Origin: Photobacterium sp. Ph5
GTDB lineage: Bacteria; Pseudomonadota; Gammaproteobacteria; Enterobacterales; Vibrionaceae
Direction of reading: 5' to 3'
Assembly: GCF_022129445.1 (NCBI RefSeq)
Contig: NZ_JADQAQ010000021.1
Location: 1-64,000 of the forward strand
Length of the DNA: 64,000 nucleotides
Of this stretch, positions 56,380-64,000 are shown piece by piece. Made by a program: the position numbers and the translations under genes. Positions within the stretch are counted from its first letter, which is position 1. Each line of letters begins with the position of its first letter. A model generated the notes under the pieces. It was not told the DNA's origin, did no database searches, and worked only from the letters and a program-made list of their open reading frames with translations.

Positions 56380-57906
56380 ATGACACTTGCGATTGTTCAT
56401 AGTCGAGCTTGTGTGGGTGTGCAGGCTCCACCTGTGACAGTAGAAGTCCACTTAAGTAACGGGTTGCCAAGTTTTACATTAGTTGGGTTACCTGAAACCA
56501 CGGTAAAAGAGGCTAAAGATCGGGTTCGAAGTGCAATTATTAATGCGAATTTTGAGTTCCCATCACGGCGTATCACTGTCAATTTAGCCCCTGCTGATTT
56601 ACCTAAAGAAGGTGGGCGGTTTGATTTACCTATTGCGCTAGGTATTTTGGCTGCATCAGGCCAGATCCCAACAGATAAATTAGCAGAGCATGAGTTTATT
56701 GGTGAATTAGCATTATCAGGAGAGTTGCGACCAGTAAAGGGAGCACTGCCTGCCGCTTTAGCTGTGTTAAAGGCGAAACGTTGCTTTGTGGTGCCTGACA
56801 GTAATGGCGATCAAGTGGCTCTCGTCGGTAAAGAGGTTCATAAATCTGCATCCAGTCTATTAGCCGTTTGTGGTTATTTATGTGGCCAACAACAATTAGC
56901 ATTAAATTTTAGTGAGCAGATTCAAGAAACAGCGGCGCCTTTAGATCGAGATATGCAAGATATTATCGGTCAGCAACAAGGGAAACGTGCGTTAGAAATT
57001 GCCGCTGCTGGCGGTCACAATGTTTTGTTCCTAGGTCCACCGGGAACGGGTAAAACCATGCTGGCATCAAGGTTGTGTGATTTATTGCCGCCAATGAGCC
57101 ATGAAGAAGCGTTAGAAACAGCGGCTGTTACTTCTCTTACCCAGCAATCATTACATCAAGGCAATTGGCTTAAACGTCCGTTTCGTACGCCACATCACTC
57201 GAGCTCTATGGCGGCTTTAGTGGGTGGAGGCTCTGTGCCCAAACCAGGAGAAATATCGTTGGCGCACAATGGGCTCTTATTTCTAGATGAAATGCCTGAA
57301 TTTGAACGTAAAGTCTTAGACTCTTTGCGCGAACCGTTAGAGTCTGGCCATATTGTGATTTCTCGTGCGACCAGTAAAACAACGTTTCCTGCGCGTTTTC
57401 AATTGATCGGTGCACTCAACCCAAGTCCTTCTGGATATTATGATGGCAATCAAACACGTACCAACCCACAGGCGATATTACGTTATTTAAGTCGGTTGAG
57501 TGGCCCATTACTTGATAGGTTTGATATGTCGATTGAGATCCCTGCCCTACCCAGAGGAACCTTAGCTAAAGGGGGAGATCGAGGTGATTCAACGGTAACG
57601 ATTAAAGCGCGGGTTGATCATGCTCGTCAGCAAATGTTGACTCGCAGTGGTAAGGTAAATGCGCTGTTATCGACGCGAGAGCTAGAGCTGCATTGCCCAT
57701 TACAGCAAGCTGATGCAGCATTTTTAGAAAATGCGCTACATCAGTTAGGTTTATCGGTACGGGCTTATCATCGAATTATTAAAGTGGCGCGCACGATAGC
57801 GGATTTAGCGGGAGAGCCTGACATTTCTCGAGGACATTTAGCGGAAGCGTTAGGTTATCGTTCAATGGATAGATTACTTAAGCAAATTAATAGCCAAGTT
57901 ATATAA
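56380..57906 (+). CDS. comM: YifB/ComM family Mg-chelatase-like AAA+ ATPase
   Basis: Hexameric helicase-type AAA+ ATPase; ComM of Vibrio promotes branch migration during natural transformation. The 508 residues comprise the N-terminal ChlI-type domain (VEVHLSNGLPSFTLVGLPET, AGGRFDLPIALGILAASGQ region), Walker A GPPGTGKTM near residue 220, Walker B NGLLFLDEMPEF and the C-terminal Mg_chelatase_C domain (LSVRAYHRIIKVARTIADL). It diverges from ilvL and has its own terminator. Confidence 0.93.
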   Translation: MTLAIVHSRACVGVQAPPVTVEVHLSNGLPSFTLVGLPETTVKEAKDRVRSAIINANFEFPSRRITVNLAPADLPKEGGRFDLPIALGILAASGQIPTDKLAEHEFIGELALSGELRPVKGALPAALAVLKAKRCFVVPDSNGDQVALVGKEVHKSASSLLAVCGYLCGQQQLALNFSEQIQETAAPLDRDMQDIIGQQQGKRALEIAAAGGHNVLFLGPPGTGKTMLASRLCDLLPPMSHEEALETAAVTSLTQQSLHQGNWLKRPFRTPHHSSSMAALVGGGSVPKPGEISLAHNGLLFLDEMPEFERKVLDSLREPLESGHIVISRATSKTTFPARFQLIGALNPSPSGYYDGNQTRTNPQAILRYLSRLSGPLLDRFDMSIEIPALPRGTLAKGGDRGDSTVTIKARVDHARQQMLTRSGKVNALLSTRELELHCPLQQADAAFLENALHQLGLSVRAYHRIIKVARTIADLAGEPDISRGHLAEALGYRSMDRLLKQINSQVI

Positions 57907-57931
57907 AAAAAGTGTCGGTTATTTGGATAAT

Positions 57932-57957
57932 AAAAAAGGGCATCACTGCCCTTTTTT
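57932..57957. terminator. Bidirectional terminator between comM and dsbA
   Basis: AAAAAAGGGCA-TCAC-TGCCCTTTTTT, with A and T runs on both sides of converging genes. Confidence 0.9.
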
Positions 57958-57970
57958 ATTGTAGATGAGA

Positions 57971-58573
57971 TTACTTTTTCAGTAAGTAGTTTACTAACTC
58001 AAAGTATTCGTCAGCCGATTTGATTTTACCTGTTTGTACAAGGTACTTATTGTTAACCACAACAGCTGGCACACCCGTTAGGCCGGCATCTTCAAAAGAC
58101 TTATCAAAACGACTCACCATTGAATTTACCGCAAAGCTATTAAATGCGCCGTCAAATTCAGCCGCAGGAACTCCCTCATCAATGAAGATTTGACGCACTT
58201 CTTCTTCATTACGTGGCGGCTTGTTCATGGTATGGATACGGTTAAAGAACACTGGTACCATTTTATCTTGAACACCTAATACCACAGAGGTTGCAAAGGC
58301 TTTACTCATTACTTTACCCATTGGGCCACCCATGAATGAAACATGCATTTTTTGTAACTTTGCATTCTCAGGTAATTTAGTTTTTAGCTGTTTGATCATA
58401 GGTTCAAACTGATAGCAATGCGGGCAGTATAAAGAGAAGTACTCAGTCACAATGGGGGTTTCAGATTTTGGTAGATCGAGAACTTTGTAGTAATCACCTT
58501 CAGTAAATTTTGCGGCGTGTACTGAAAATGATAGTAACGCAGCACTAGCTAGCGTAAGTAACTTCTTGAACAT
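57971..58573 (-). CDS. dsbA: Thiol:disulfide interchange protein DsbA
   Basis: Periplasmic oxidase that inserts disulfide bonds into folding exported proteins and is reoxidised by DsbB. The 200-residue precursor has a signal peptide ([20 protein letters not shown], cut near residue 20), a thioredoxin fold with the Cys50-Pro-His-Cys53 active site ([10 protein letters not shown]), and the cis-Pro loop TGVPAVVVN. It lies 74 bp downstream of srkA on the minus strand, the E. coli srkA-dsbA pairing. Confidence 0.96.
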   Translation of the reverse strand: MFKKLLTLASAALLSFSVHAAKFTEGDYYKVLDLPKSETPIVTEYFSLYCPHCYQFEPMIKQLKTKLPENAKLQKMHVSFMGGPMGKVMSKAFATSVVLGVQDKMVPVFFNRIHTMNKPPRNEEEVRQIFIDEGVPAAEFDGAFNSFAVNSMVSRFDKSFEDAGLTGVPAVVVNNKYLVQTGKIKSADEYFELVNYLLKK

Positions 58574-58647
58574 TGATATAACTCCCTGATTATCCTTATC
58601 ATGGTTATAAATATAACCTGAATTTTTATGTTAATACGTTTTTGTGT

Positions 58648-59634
58648 TTACCACTGTGGCATGAGTTGTAATGGTGCTTCATGCAGTGAGGCAATTTGTT
58701 CTTTGAATGCAAGCACTTGCCCTTCCCAATATTTTGCATCAGCAAACCATGGGAATGCACGGGGAAATGCAGGATCTTGCCAGCGTTTTGCAAGCCATGC
58801 CATATAATGCACCATTCTAAGACCGCGTAAAGGTTCGATTAGTTGCAATTGACGTTGATCAAAATCTGCAAATTCACCATAAGCTTCAAGTAAAGTATCC
58901 AGTTGGGCTAATTGATCGGCACGCTCACCGTTTAATAGCATCCATAAATCTTGGATAGCAGGACCATTACGGGCATCATCAAGATCGACAAACATCGGGC
59001 CATCACGCCATAAAATATTACCAGGGTGACAGTCGCCATGAAGACGAATCGCTTGCCAATCAGTCGACCAATGCTGTTCGAGTTTTTTAATCAGTAGATC
59101 AAGATCGGCAAAAAAGACGTTCTTAAGGTGATCGGGTATAAACTGACTGAGCTCTAATAATTTTCGAGGCTGATAGACGTATTCATCCAGACCCATGGTT
59201 GGACGATGTTGAAAAGGCTGGCGTTGCCCTACTAGATGAATGCGACCTAAATAGCGACCGACCCACTCTAATTGGTCAAAATTATCGACTTCAAATTGCC
59301 GACCGCCGACACTTGGAAATAAAGCAAAACGATGACCATTAAAGTTATGTAGTGTTTTCCCATTGATATTCAGTGGCGCGGCAACAGGAATTTCATTGTC
59401 AGCCAATTCCTGTGTGAATTGGTGCTCTTCTTCAATTTGCTCATCACTCCAACGTTCTGAGCGATAGAATTTGGTGACATAACGTGCGCCATCTTCCGCT
59501 TTAAACTGGTAGACCCGATTTTCGTAACTATTGAGTGCCAGTAATCCTGACTCTGCACGAATATCAATGCTATCTAAGGCATCAAGCAGCAAATCAGGCG
59601 TGAGATTTGAAAAACAAAAATCGTTTTTTTCCAT
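58648..59634 (-). CDS. srkA: Stress response kinase A (RdoA/YihE)
   Basis: Ser/Thr-type protein kinase of the APH-like fold, which in E. coli counters MazF-mediated and other stress death. The 328-residue protein (E. coli 328) carries the catalytic loop LHGDCHPGNILW and the metal motif MFVDLDDARNGP, with the N-terminal glycine-poor lobe containing FKAEDGARYVTKFYR (ATP lysine). It precedes dsbA by 74 bp. Confidence 0.93.
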   Translation of the reverse strand: MEKNDFCFSNLTPDLLLDALDSIDIRAESGLLALNSYENRVYQFKAEDGARYVTKFYRSERWSDEQIEEEHQFTQELADNEIPVAAPLNINGKTLHNFNGHRFALFPSVGGRQFEVDNFDQLEWVGRYLGRIHLVGQRQPFQHRPTMGLDEYVYQPRKLLELSQFIPDHLKNVFFADLDLLIKKLEQHWSTDWQAIRLHGDCHPGNILWRDGPMFVDLDDARNGPAIQDLWMLLNGERADQLAQLDTLLEAYGEFADFDQRQLQLIEPLRGLRMVHYMAWLAKRWQDPAFPRAFPWFADAKYWEGQVLAFKEQIASLHEAPLQLMPQW

Positions 59635-59745
59635 GGAACAGCCTTAAATACGGAAATTAAGGCAGCAGTTTACCTTAATCTTGAGATAACAAGAATTAAG
59701 GGGCAGATTTATTACCCCTATAGCGTTGTATGTATTGTCATTAGT

Positions 59746-61173
59746 TTAGCGAAGGCTACTAATAAATCGACTTTCCGTACTTAAGGTTTGTTGGTTATCG
59801 CCTTTGCCGGTTGAAATCACAAATCGAATATTCACAATAGATGTGTCGAGTTCATAAGGGGCGATCCCTAAACTAATTGGTAAGCTAACGATATCACCAG
59901 CATTTACGGTGATCACTTGTGGTCCGTACCATTGAAGGTTGTCAATTCCTTCTGCTGTTAAAGTAAAGGTGGTGTTGTGTTGATATTTATTGATGATTTT
60001 TAGGGTATAGGTATTTTCGATAAAACCTTGGTCATTTTCTTTAAACAGCTGAGTACGATCGCGAATAACATCTAATCCCATTGGTTGGATATTAGTAAGT
60101 AATAGGAAAAACAAACCGATCATTGTGATTAATACTGAGCCATAACCAATGAGTTTTGGGCGTAATACCTTTGTCTTTTGCCCTGCAAGTTGGTTTTCTG
60201 TGGTGTAGCTTATGAGTTGTTTAGGGTAGCCCATTTTATCCATGGTTTGATCGCAGGCATCAACACAAGCACCGCAATTAATACATTCATATTGCATTCC
60301 ATCTCGAATATCGATCCCTGTTGGGCACACCTGTACGCAGAGATTGCAATCAATACAATCACCGAGTCCTTGATCAAGATGATTGGCTTTGCGTGAGCGT
60401 GGTCCGCGTTTTTCACCGCGTTGGCTATTGTATCCAACAATATAGCTATCTTTATCAAACATTGCCGATTGGAAACGTGCATAAGGGCACATATGAATAC
60501 AAACAATTGAACGCATCCACCCCGCATTAACGTAGGTACAAACAGTAAAAAATAGTACCCAAAAGGTTATCCAAGCTGACGATTGCCAAGTAAAAAATTC
60601 AGTTAATAAGGTTTTGATAGGAATGAAATAACCAACAAAACTAAGGGCAGTAATAAGCGCTATCGTAATCCAAGCGAGGTGTTTTAATGTTTTACGTAAG
60701 GCGAGATTAAATGTAAGCGGTAGTGAGTCTTGTCGCCGACGTTTGTTAGCCGCACCTTCAAGCTTTTCTTCAAACCAAATATAGATGAAGGTCCACACGG
60801 TTTGTGGGCAAAAATAGCCGCACCATACTCGTCCTAAAAAGGTGGTAATAAAAAAAAGTGCAAAGGCTGCAATCACAAATAGTAATGCGAGTAAGGTGAG
60901 ATCTTGAGGCCAGAACGTTGTACCAAAGAAATAAAATTGCTGATCGTTGATATCAAGTAATACCGCTTGGCGACCATGAAAAGTAATCCACGGCAGGCCT
61001 AGGAAAAAGAGCATTAATAGACTCCCCATGCGCTGTCGTAAACGTTGGTAGACGCCTTTCACTGCTCTTACATAAAGTTGCTCGCTGGGGTTAAAACGAT
61101 CAGCTTGAACGACGGTCGTCGTTGTGTGTTTATCTGACGTTATATCTTTTATTTTTATTTTATTGGCGCTCAT
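59746..61173 (-). CDS. ccoG: Cytochrome c oxidase accessory protein CcoG (RdxA/FixG family)
   Basis: Membrane Fe-S protein needed for copper handling during cbb3-oxidase assembly. The 475-residue protein has five hydrophobic segments (about 50-70, 90-110, 165-185, 195-215 and 340-360), the FixG stretch GRVWCGYFCPQTVWTFIYIW and two ferredoxin-like clusters, CIDCNLCVQVCPTG and CINCGACVDACDQTM, followed by a C-terminal Ig-like domain. It is usually beside ccoNOQP or ccoI; here it stands alone between srkA and yihD, with no oxidase genes in the window. Confidence 0.93.
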   Translation of the reverse strand: MSANKIKIKDITSDKHTTTTVVQADRFNPSEQLYVRAVKGVYQRLRQRMGSLLMLFFLGLPWITFHGRQAVLLDINDQQFYFFGTTFWPQDLTLLALLFVIAAFALFFITTFLGRVWCGYFCPQTVWTFIYIWFEEKLEGAANKRRRQDSLPLTFNLALRKTLKHLAWITIALITALSFVGYFIPIKTLLTEFFTWQSSAWITFWVLFFTVCTYVNAGWMRSIVCIHMCPYARFQSAMFDKDSYIVGYNSQRGEKRGPRSRKANHLDQGLGDCIDCNLCVQVCPTGIDIRDGMQYECINCGACVDACDQTMDKMGYPKQLISYTTENQLAGQKTKVLRPKLIGYGSVLITMIGLFFLLLTNIQPMGLDVIRDRTQLFKENDQGFIENTYTLKIINKYQHNTTFTLTAEGIDNLQWYGPQVITVNAGDIVSLPISLGIAPYELDTSIVNIRFVISTGKGDNQQTLSTESRFISSLR

Positions 61174-61303
61174 ACCATGACATTCCTTTGCGCTGCATGA
61201 GTGTTAATTATTAATATTTATCATGCCTTGTTAATAACATAATTGTAACGTAAGGTGATGGTAAGACCTAAAATCAGTGCTGAAACTGGTAGTTTGAACA
61301 CAA

Positions 61304-61332
61304 AAAAGCCAGTGAATTTTCACTGGCTTTTA
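61304..61332 (-). terminator. Rho-independent terminator of yihD
   Basis: AAAAGCCAGTGA-ATTT-TCACTGGCTTTT, read on the minus strand, 20 bp after the yihD stop, with A/T on both sides. Confidence 0.88.
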
Positions 61333-61351
61333 ATGTTAAATAATCGCGAGA

Positions 61352-61618
61352 TTATTTAATAATACCGCGTGCACGTAGGATTGCGGTTTTAAAATCATCT
61401 TCACAATCTTTTGCCAGCCCTGGGATCATGGCGTCTTTGTCACTGTTACGCATCTTTAAGTGATAAATCAGTACATCATCAGTAAGTGATTCTAATGGAC
61501 CGTTATACTTTGCTTCTTCAGCGAGTTTTAGTAGAAACTCCACTAAATTTAGATCGGGATCTTTTTGCCATTCAGGGTGAAGCAGTTCGATGAGCTCATT
61601 GACGCGATGCGTTTTCAT
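61352..61618 (-). CDS. yihD: YihD family protein (DUF1040)
   Basis: An 88-residue small cytoplasmic protein matching E. coli YihD (89): [40 protein letters not shown] and [21 protein letters not shown]. Function is unknown. It sits near srkA-dsbA as in E. coli, here with ccoG between. It has its own terminator. Confidence 0.93.
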   Translation of the reverse strand: MKTHRVNELIELLHPEWQKDPDLNLVEFLLKLAEEAKYNGPLESLTDDVLIYHLKMRNSDKDAMIPGLAKDCEDDFKTAILRARGIIK

Positions 61619-61744
61619 AGTGACTCCGTAGTTGAGGCTGAGTAATCGTTATTACGATCAAATTGTCATAATTTTAATAGGGATAAATTATAACAAAGCG
61701 GACGGGGTTACAATCTGTTGTGTGTTGCTGTAATGACAAAACAA

Positions 61745-61772
61745 AGTAAAAAAAAGCAGCTGAAGCTGCTTT
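61745..61772 (-). terminator. Orphan terminator at the left of the decayed zone
   Basis: On the minus strand AAAGCAGC-TTCA-GCTGCTTT is followed by a run of T. It lies 22 bp after the stop of the 61794 gene stump, so it would have ended that lost gene. Confidence 0.75.
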
Positions 61773-61793
61773 ATCTCAACCGCTTTATTATCA

Positions 61794-61915
61794 TTATGCG
61801 ATATTTTGATTGGTGGGTGATGGTAATATTTTCGCTTCTAACTCATCACGCTTTAGTTTTATATCGTTATTCGTTAATGAAATCTCAACAACAGCTGCGT
61901 GTTTCGTTTTAAAAT
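61794..61915 (-). pseudogene. C-terminal stump of an unidentified minus-strand gene
   Basis: The minus-strand frame reads HFKTKHAAVVEISLTNNDIK, then LKRDELEAKILPSPTNQNIA and a stop, followed by a good terminator. Upstream of about 61915 the frame runs into the antisense of the plus-strand stump and loses sense. No family was recognised. The call rests on the terminator and the plausible hydrophilic sequence. Confidence 0.4.
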
Positions 61916-62119
61916 GTGGAGCATGAGCCGTTGCACGAAGGCGTGAAGGGCTACGAGGGGTACTTACATACCTGACGGGAGATGCTGGTCGCATAAATCA
62001 CCTGTTGTCAGGCTCATCCATGGCCGGAAATTAGCAAGCAGATCGCTGAAGGGAAAATTCCCTACTGGGTTTACCCCATCCATCAGTATATCGCTTGGTT
62101 GTTAATCACTTTGCGCTGA
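61913..62119 (+). pseudogene. C-terminal stump of an unidentified plus-strand gene
   Basis: One frame reads VEHEPLHEGVKGYEGYLHT, stop, REMLVA, stop, ITCCQAHPWPEISKQIAEGK, then IPYWVYPIHQYIAWLLITLR and the end codon. The uninterrupted last 35 codons are rich in Trp, Tyr, His and Pro, unlike random A/T-rich DNA, so a coding past is likely. There are two in-frame stops and no start. I do not recognise the family. Confidence 0.5.
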
Positions 62120-62160
62120 GAATAACAATAGCAAATTTAAAAGTCGAGTAAAAAGTAGCC

Positions 62161-62237
62161 GCTAAAATGCTAAGATTGAAGCATTGAGATGGATGATTCA
62201 GCATGCTGCAAAAAAAAAGCAGTAAAAGCATTTTAGC
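62161..62237. repeat. Inverted repeat GCTAAAATGC with 57-nt spacer
   Basis: GCTAAAATGC at 62161-62170 and GCATTTTAGC at 62228-62237 are perfect 10-base inverted repeats. Inside, CTGC and GCAG flank a run of nine A. It lies about 100 bp before the GntR gene, right of the decayed zone. It might be an mRNA-leader structure, an operator or the ends of a lost mobile element. Confidence 0.45.
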
Positions 62238-62340
62238 TTGGTGTATTCAGATTCGTTTATGTTGTAATACGATGCTTGTGTTACACAGCCCATATCTTAT
62301 GGAATAACCATATTATAAAAGAAGCCTTTGGAGAGGATGT

Positions 62341-63021
62341 ATGGAGCAAGAGCAGCGACGCATTGTTGCCAACCGAAATTTATCTTATCGATTAGCTGAG
62401 TCTATAGGTCGTCGTATTTTGGCGGGAGAAACAGCGCCTGGTGATATTTTACCGGGTGAAGTCGAATTAGGTGAAATGTATGGTGTAAGCCGTACTGCTG
62501 TTCGTGAGGCAATCAAAATGTTGGCTGCCAAAGGAATGGTATTGCCTCGGCCGCGTATTGGTACACGCGTGATGCCGAAAAAGAACTGGAACTATCTTGA
62601 TCAAGATTTGCTGGCTTGGTTAGATTTTGATGCCGATTCTGAATTGTTAGCGGAATACCAACAAGCGCGTTTAATGTTAGAGCCAGAAGCGGCAGCATTA
62701 GCAGCTATTCATGCAACAGATGAAGAGCGAAAAGAGCTACAAGAGCTGTTGACTGAAATGCATGAAATGGGCGATAACTTTGATCAAGAACGTTGGATTG
62801 AAGTCGATACACGTTTCCATCAGCTGATTTATTTTTCCTCAGGAAACCACTTTATTAGTCCGTTTGGTAACTTGTTTAAAGCGGTCTTTGAAAATTACTT
62901 CCGCGTTGTTACTCGTGAACGTATTTTAAAACTTGATGCTCACCAACAAATCGTTGATGGTATTATTGCTCGCGATCCCGATGCCGCTCGACAAGCCACC
63001 TTGTCATTACTGGAAAAATAA
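62341..63021 (+). CDS. GntR-family transcriptional regulator, FadR subfamily (FCD domain)
   Basis: The 226-residue protein has a winged HTH (about 12-75: LAESIGRRILAGETAPGDIL, LGEMYGVSRTAVREAIKMLA) and an FCD effector domain (about 90-220) with the metal-binding His pattern ARLMLEPEAAALAA, DTRFHQLIYFSSGNHF and DAHQQIVDGI. NWNYLDQDLLAWL between the domains is typical of DgoR/ExuR-like sugar-acid regulators. The start follows TGGAGAGGATGT. No sugar-acid genes flank it, so the target is not indicated. Confidence 0.87.
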   Translation: MEQEQRRIVANRNLSYRLAESIGRRILAGETAPGDILPGEVELGEMYGVSRTAVREAIKMLAAKGMVLPRPRIGTRVMPKKNWNYLDQDLLAWLDFDADSELLAEYQQARLMLEPEAAALAAIHATDEERKELQELLTEMHEMGDNFDQERWIEVDTRFHQLIYFSSGNHFISPFGNLFKAVFENYFRVVTRERILKLDAHQQIVDGIIARDPDAARQATLSLLEK

Positions 63022-63196
63022 TAATTAACGGAGTATCGCTTATCTATGACGAGCGCTCCGTTTTTATCACTCATATTTTTCATCTCATCACTATAAATAT
63101 CACGATTCCTGACTTGCTTATTTTCAGCTTACAAGTGTAAGCTGAGTGGCATAATCATAATCGAATAACGGCATGTTAGCGTGAGGTAATTGAGTC

Positions 63197-63859
63197 ATGA
63201 GTAAATCGATGGCAACTGAGCAAGGATACTCAGTCGCAGAAGAAGTTGCGAATAGTATTAGCCATGGGATCGGGCTGTTATTTGGCTTGTTTGGGTTATA
63301 TCTACTACTTGAAAAAGCATTTTCTGTTAATGCTGATACATTAAGTATTATCAGTTATACCGTGTATGCGGTGAGTATGATATTGCTCTATTTAGCTTCT
63401 ACACTTTACCATTCGGTTTCATCTCCTAAAGCGAAACGCGCGTTAAAAACGTTCGATCATTGTGCTATTTATCTTCTTATTGCTGGTACTTACACGCCTT
63501 TTTTATTAATTTCTTTGCGTACGCCATTAGCTATTGGCTTGATGAGTGTGATTTGGGGACTGGCGATAATCGGTATTATTGCCAAAATTGTATTTGTATA
63601 TCGATTTAAGAAATTGTCACTGTTCACTTATTTAACCATGGGATGGTTATCGCTAATTATGATTTATCAATTAGCGAGCGCATTATCAACAGGCGGCTTA
63701 GTCTTACTCGCATTAGGTGGGATAATTTATTCGCTTGGGGTCATTTTCTACGTTAATAAACGTATTCCGTATAATCATGCGATTTGGCATTTATTTGTCT
63801 TAGGTGGTTCTATTTGCCATTTTTGCGCGATTTATTTCTATGTTAAATCAGTAGCGTAG
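63197..63859 (+). CDS. trhA: PAQR/hemolysin III family membrane protein TrhA (YqfA)
   Basis: Seven-helix membrane protein of 220 residues. It has the PAQR metal-site pattern: [15 protein letters not shown] near the start, [35 protein letters not shown] in the middle, and the final [19 protein letters not shown] with the second histidine cluster. Bacterial members help keep membrane fluidity; direct haemolysin activity is doubtful. Single gene with a GntR gene 175 bp upstream and a terminator downstream. Confidence 0.9.
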   Translation: MSKSMATEQGYSVAEEVANSISHGIGLLFGLFGLYLLLEKAFSVNADTLSIISYTVYAVSMILLYLASTLYHSVSSPKAKRALKTFDHCAIYLLIAGTYTPFLLISLRTPLAIGLMSVIWGLAIIGIIAKIVFVYRFKKLSLFTYLTMGWLSLIMIYQLASALSTGGLVLLALGGIIYSLGVIFYVNKRIPYNHAIWHLFVLGGSICHFCAIYFYVKSVA

Positions 63860-63879
63860 ATCATCGTGATATAACGGAT

Positions 63880-63910
63880 AAAAAGAGAGAGCGCAATGCG
63901 CTCTCTTTTT
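63880..63910. terminator. Terminator between trhA and the second trkH
   Basis: AGAGAGCGC-AAT-GCGCTCTCT with A and T runs on both sides, between the converging genes. Confidence 0.85.
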
Positions 63911-63923
63911 GTTTCTAGTGTTA

Positions 63924-64000
63924 TTAATCTCGCCAAAATGCGGGAGCAAATACCACCAAGACTGTCAGTATTTCTAACCGCCCCATCAACATACCTAAGC
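63924..64000 (-). CDS. TrkH-family potassium transporter, C-terminus only (cut by window end)
   Basis: The minus-strand frame reads LGMLMGRLEILTVLVVFAPA, then FWRD and a stop, the same ending as the complete TrkH at 1068-2525 (AMLFGRLEVFTLLVLFTPTFWRN). It is a different gene, only about 60-70 percent identical over these 24 residues, so the chromosome region has two TrkH paralogues. The rest lies outside the window. Confidence 0.85.
   Translation of the reverse strand, partial: LGMLMGRLEILTVLVVFAPAFWRD

Noticed and set aside
59630-59642. TTCCATGGAA palindrome near the srkA start, considered as a parS-like site
   Set aside because: The arms do not follow GTTYCA/TGRAAC and it simply overlaps the start codon.
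61718-61912. A plus-strand frame of 64 codons in the decayed zone
   Set aside because: It runs through the orphan terminator hairpin, is antisense to the minus-strand stump and has no family resemblance.

Overview
The window is the replication-origin region of chromosome 1 of a gamma-proteobacterium of the family Vibrionaceae, most likely Photobacterium or a near relative. Gene order (yigZ-trkH-hemG-rrn beside fadBA; dnaA-dnaN-recF-gyrB; rpmH-rnpA-yidD-yidC-mnmE; mioC-oriC-mnmG-rsmG-parAB-atpIBEFHAGDC-glmU-glmS; ilvGMEDA; dsbA-srka-yihD) is the classical origin-proximal order of this group. Many proteins (AtpE, AtpF, RnpA, GlmU, DnaA) read like their Vibrio counterparts. The genus is an inference from recalled sequences, not from a search.

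Layout. 1-520: 5' end of a 16S rRNA gene on the minus strand, with its leader (boxA) and two promoters. 0.5-3.2 kb: yigZ-trkH-hemG, minus strand. 3.4-6.8 kb: fadBA behind a FadR-type operator. 7-11.8 kb: acuI, a LysR regulator, tusA, two small membrane proteins, a UPF0016 manganese exporter under a yybP-ykoY riboswitch, and an OmpA-type lipoprotein. 12-16.6 kb: glyQS and avtA. 16.7-22.7 kb: gyrB-recF-dnaN-dnaA, minus strand. 23.0-23.7 kb: debris of an amino-acid ABC transporter. 23.9-27.8 kb: rpmH, rnpA, yidD, yidC and mnmE. 27.9-31.3 kb: a PduO-type cobalamin adenosyltransferase diverging from a BtuFCD/FecBCD-type ABC transporter. 31.3-32.6 kb: mioC and oriC. 32.6-36.8 kb: mnmG, rsmG, parA and parB. 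36.9-44 kb: the complete F1Fo ATP synthase operon. 44.2-48.4 kb: glmU, a DeoR regulator and glmS. 48.6-49.6 kb: two tandem paralogous XRE regulators. 49.7-56.2 kb: ilvGMEDA with its leader peptide and attenuator, minus strand. 56.4-61.6 kb: comM, dsbA, srkA, ccoG and yihD. 61.6-62.3 kb: a decayed intergenic zone. 62.3-64 kb: a GntR regulator, a TrhA/hemolysin-III membrane protein and the 3' end of a second trkH.

How the genes work together. Most of the window is housekeeping: origin firing (DnaA, oriC, mioC region), clamp, repair and supercoiling (DnaN, RecF, GyrB), origin segregation (ParAB), tRNA wobble modification (MnmE/MnmG), membrane insertion (YidC/YidD), ATP synthesis, UDP-GlcNAc synthesis (GlmS/GlmU), fatty-acid beta-oxidation (FadBA) and branched-chain amino-acid synthesis (IlvGMEDA). 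The less ordinary signals are regulatory or relics: three parS-like palindromes that share a CA/TG centre, a manganese riboswitch with a visible expression hairpin, a second yidC 3' end with its own terminator, a decayed ABC transporter, two converging gene stumps near 61.8-62.1 kb, and the tandem XRE pair with an adjacent operator-like inverted repeat. I found no convincing new multi-gene system.
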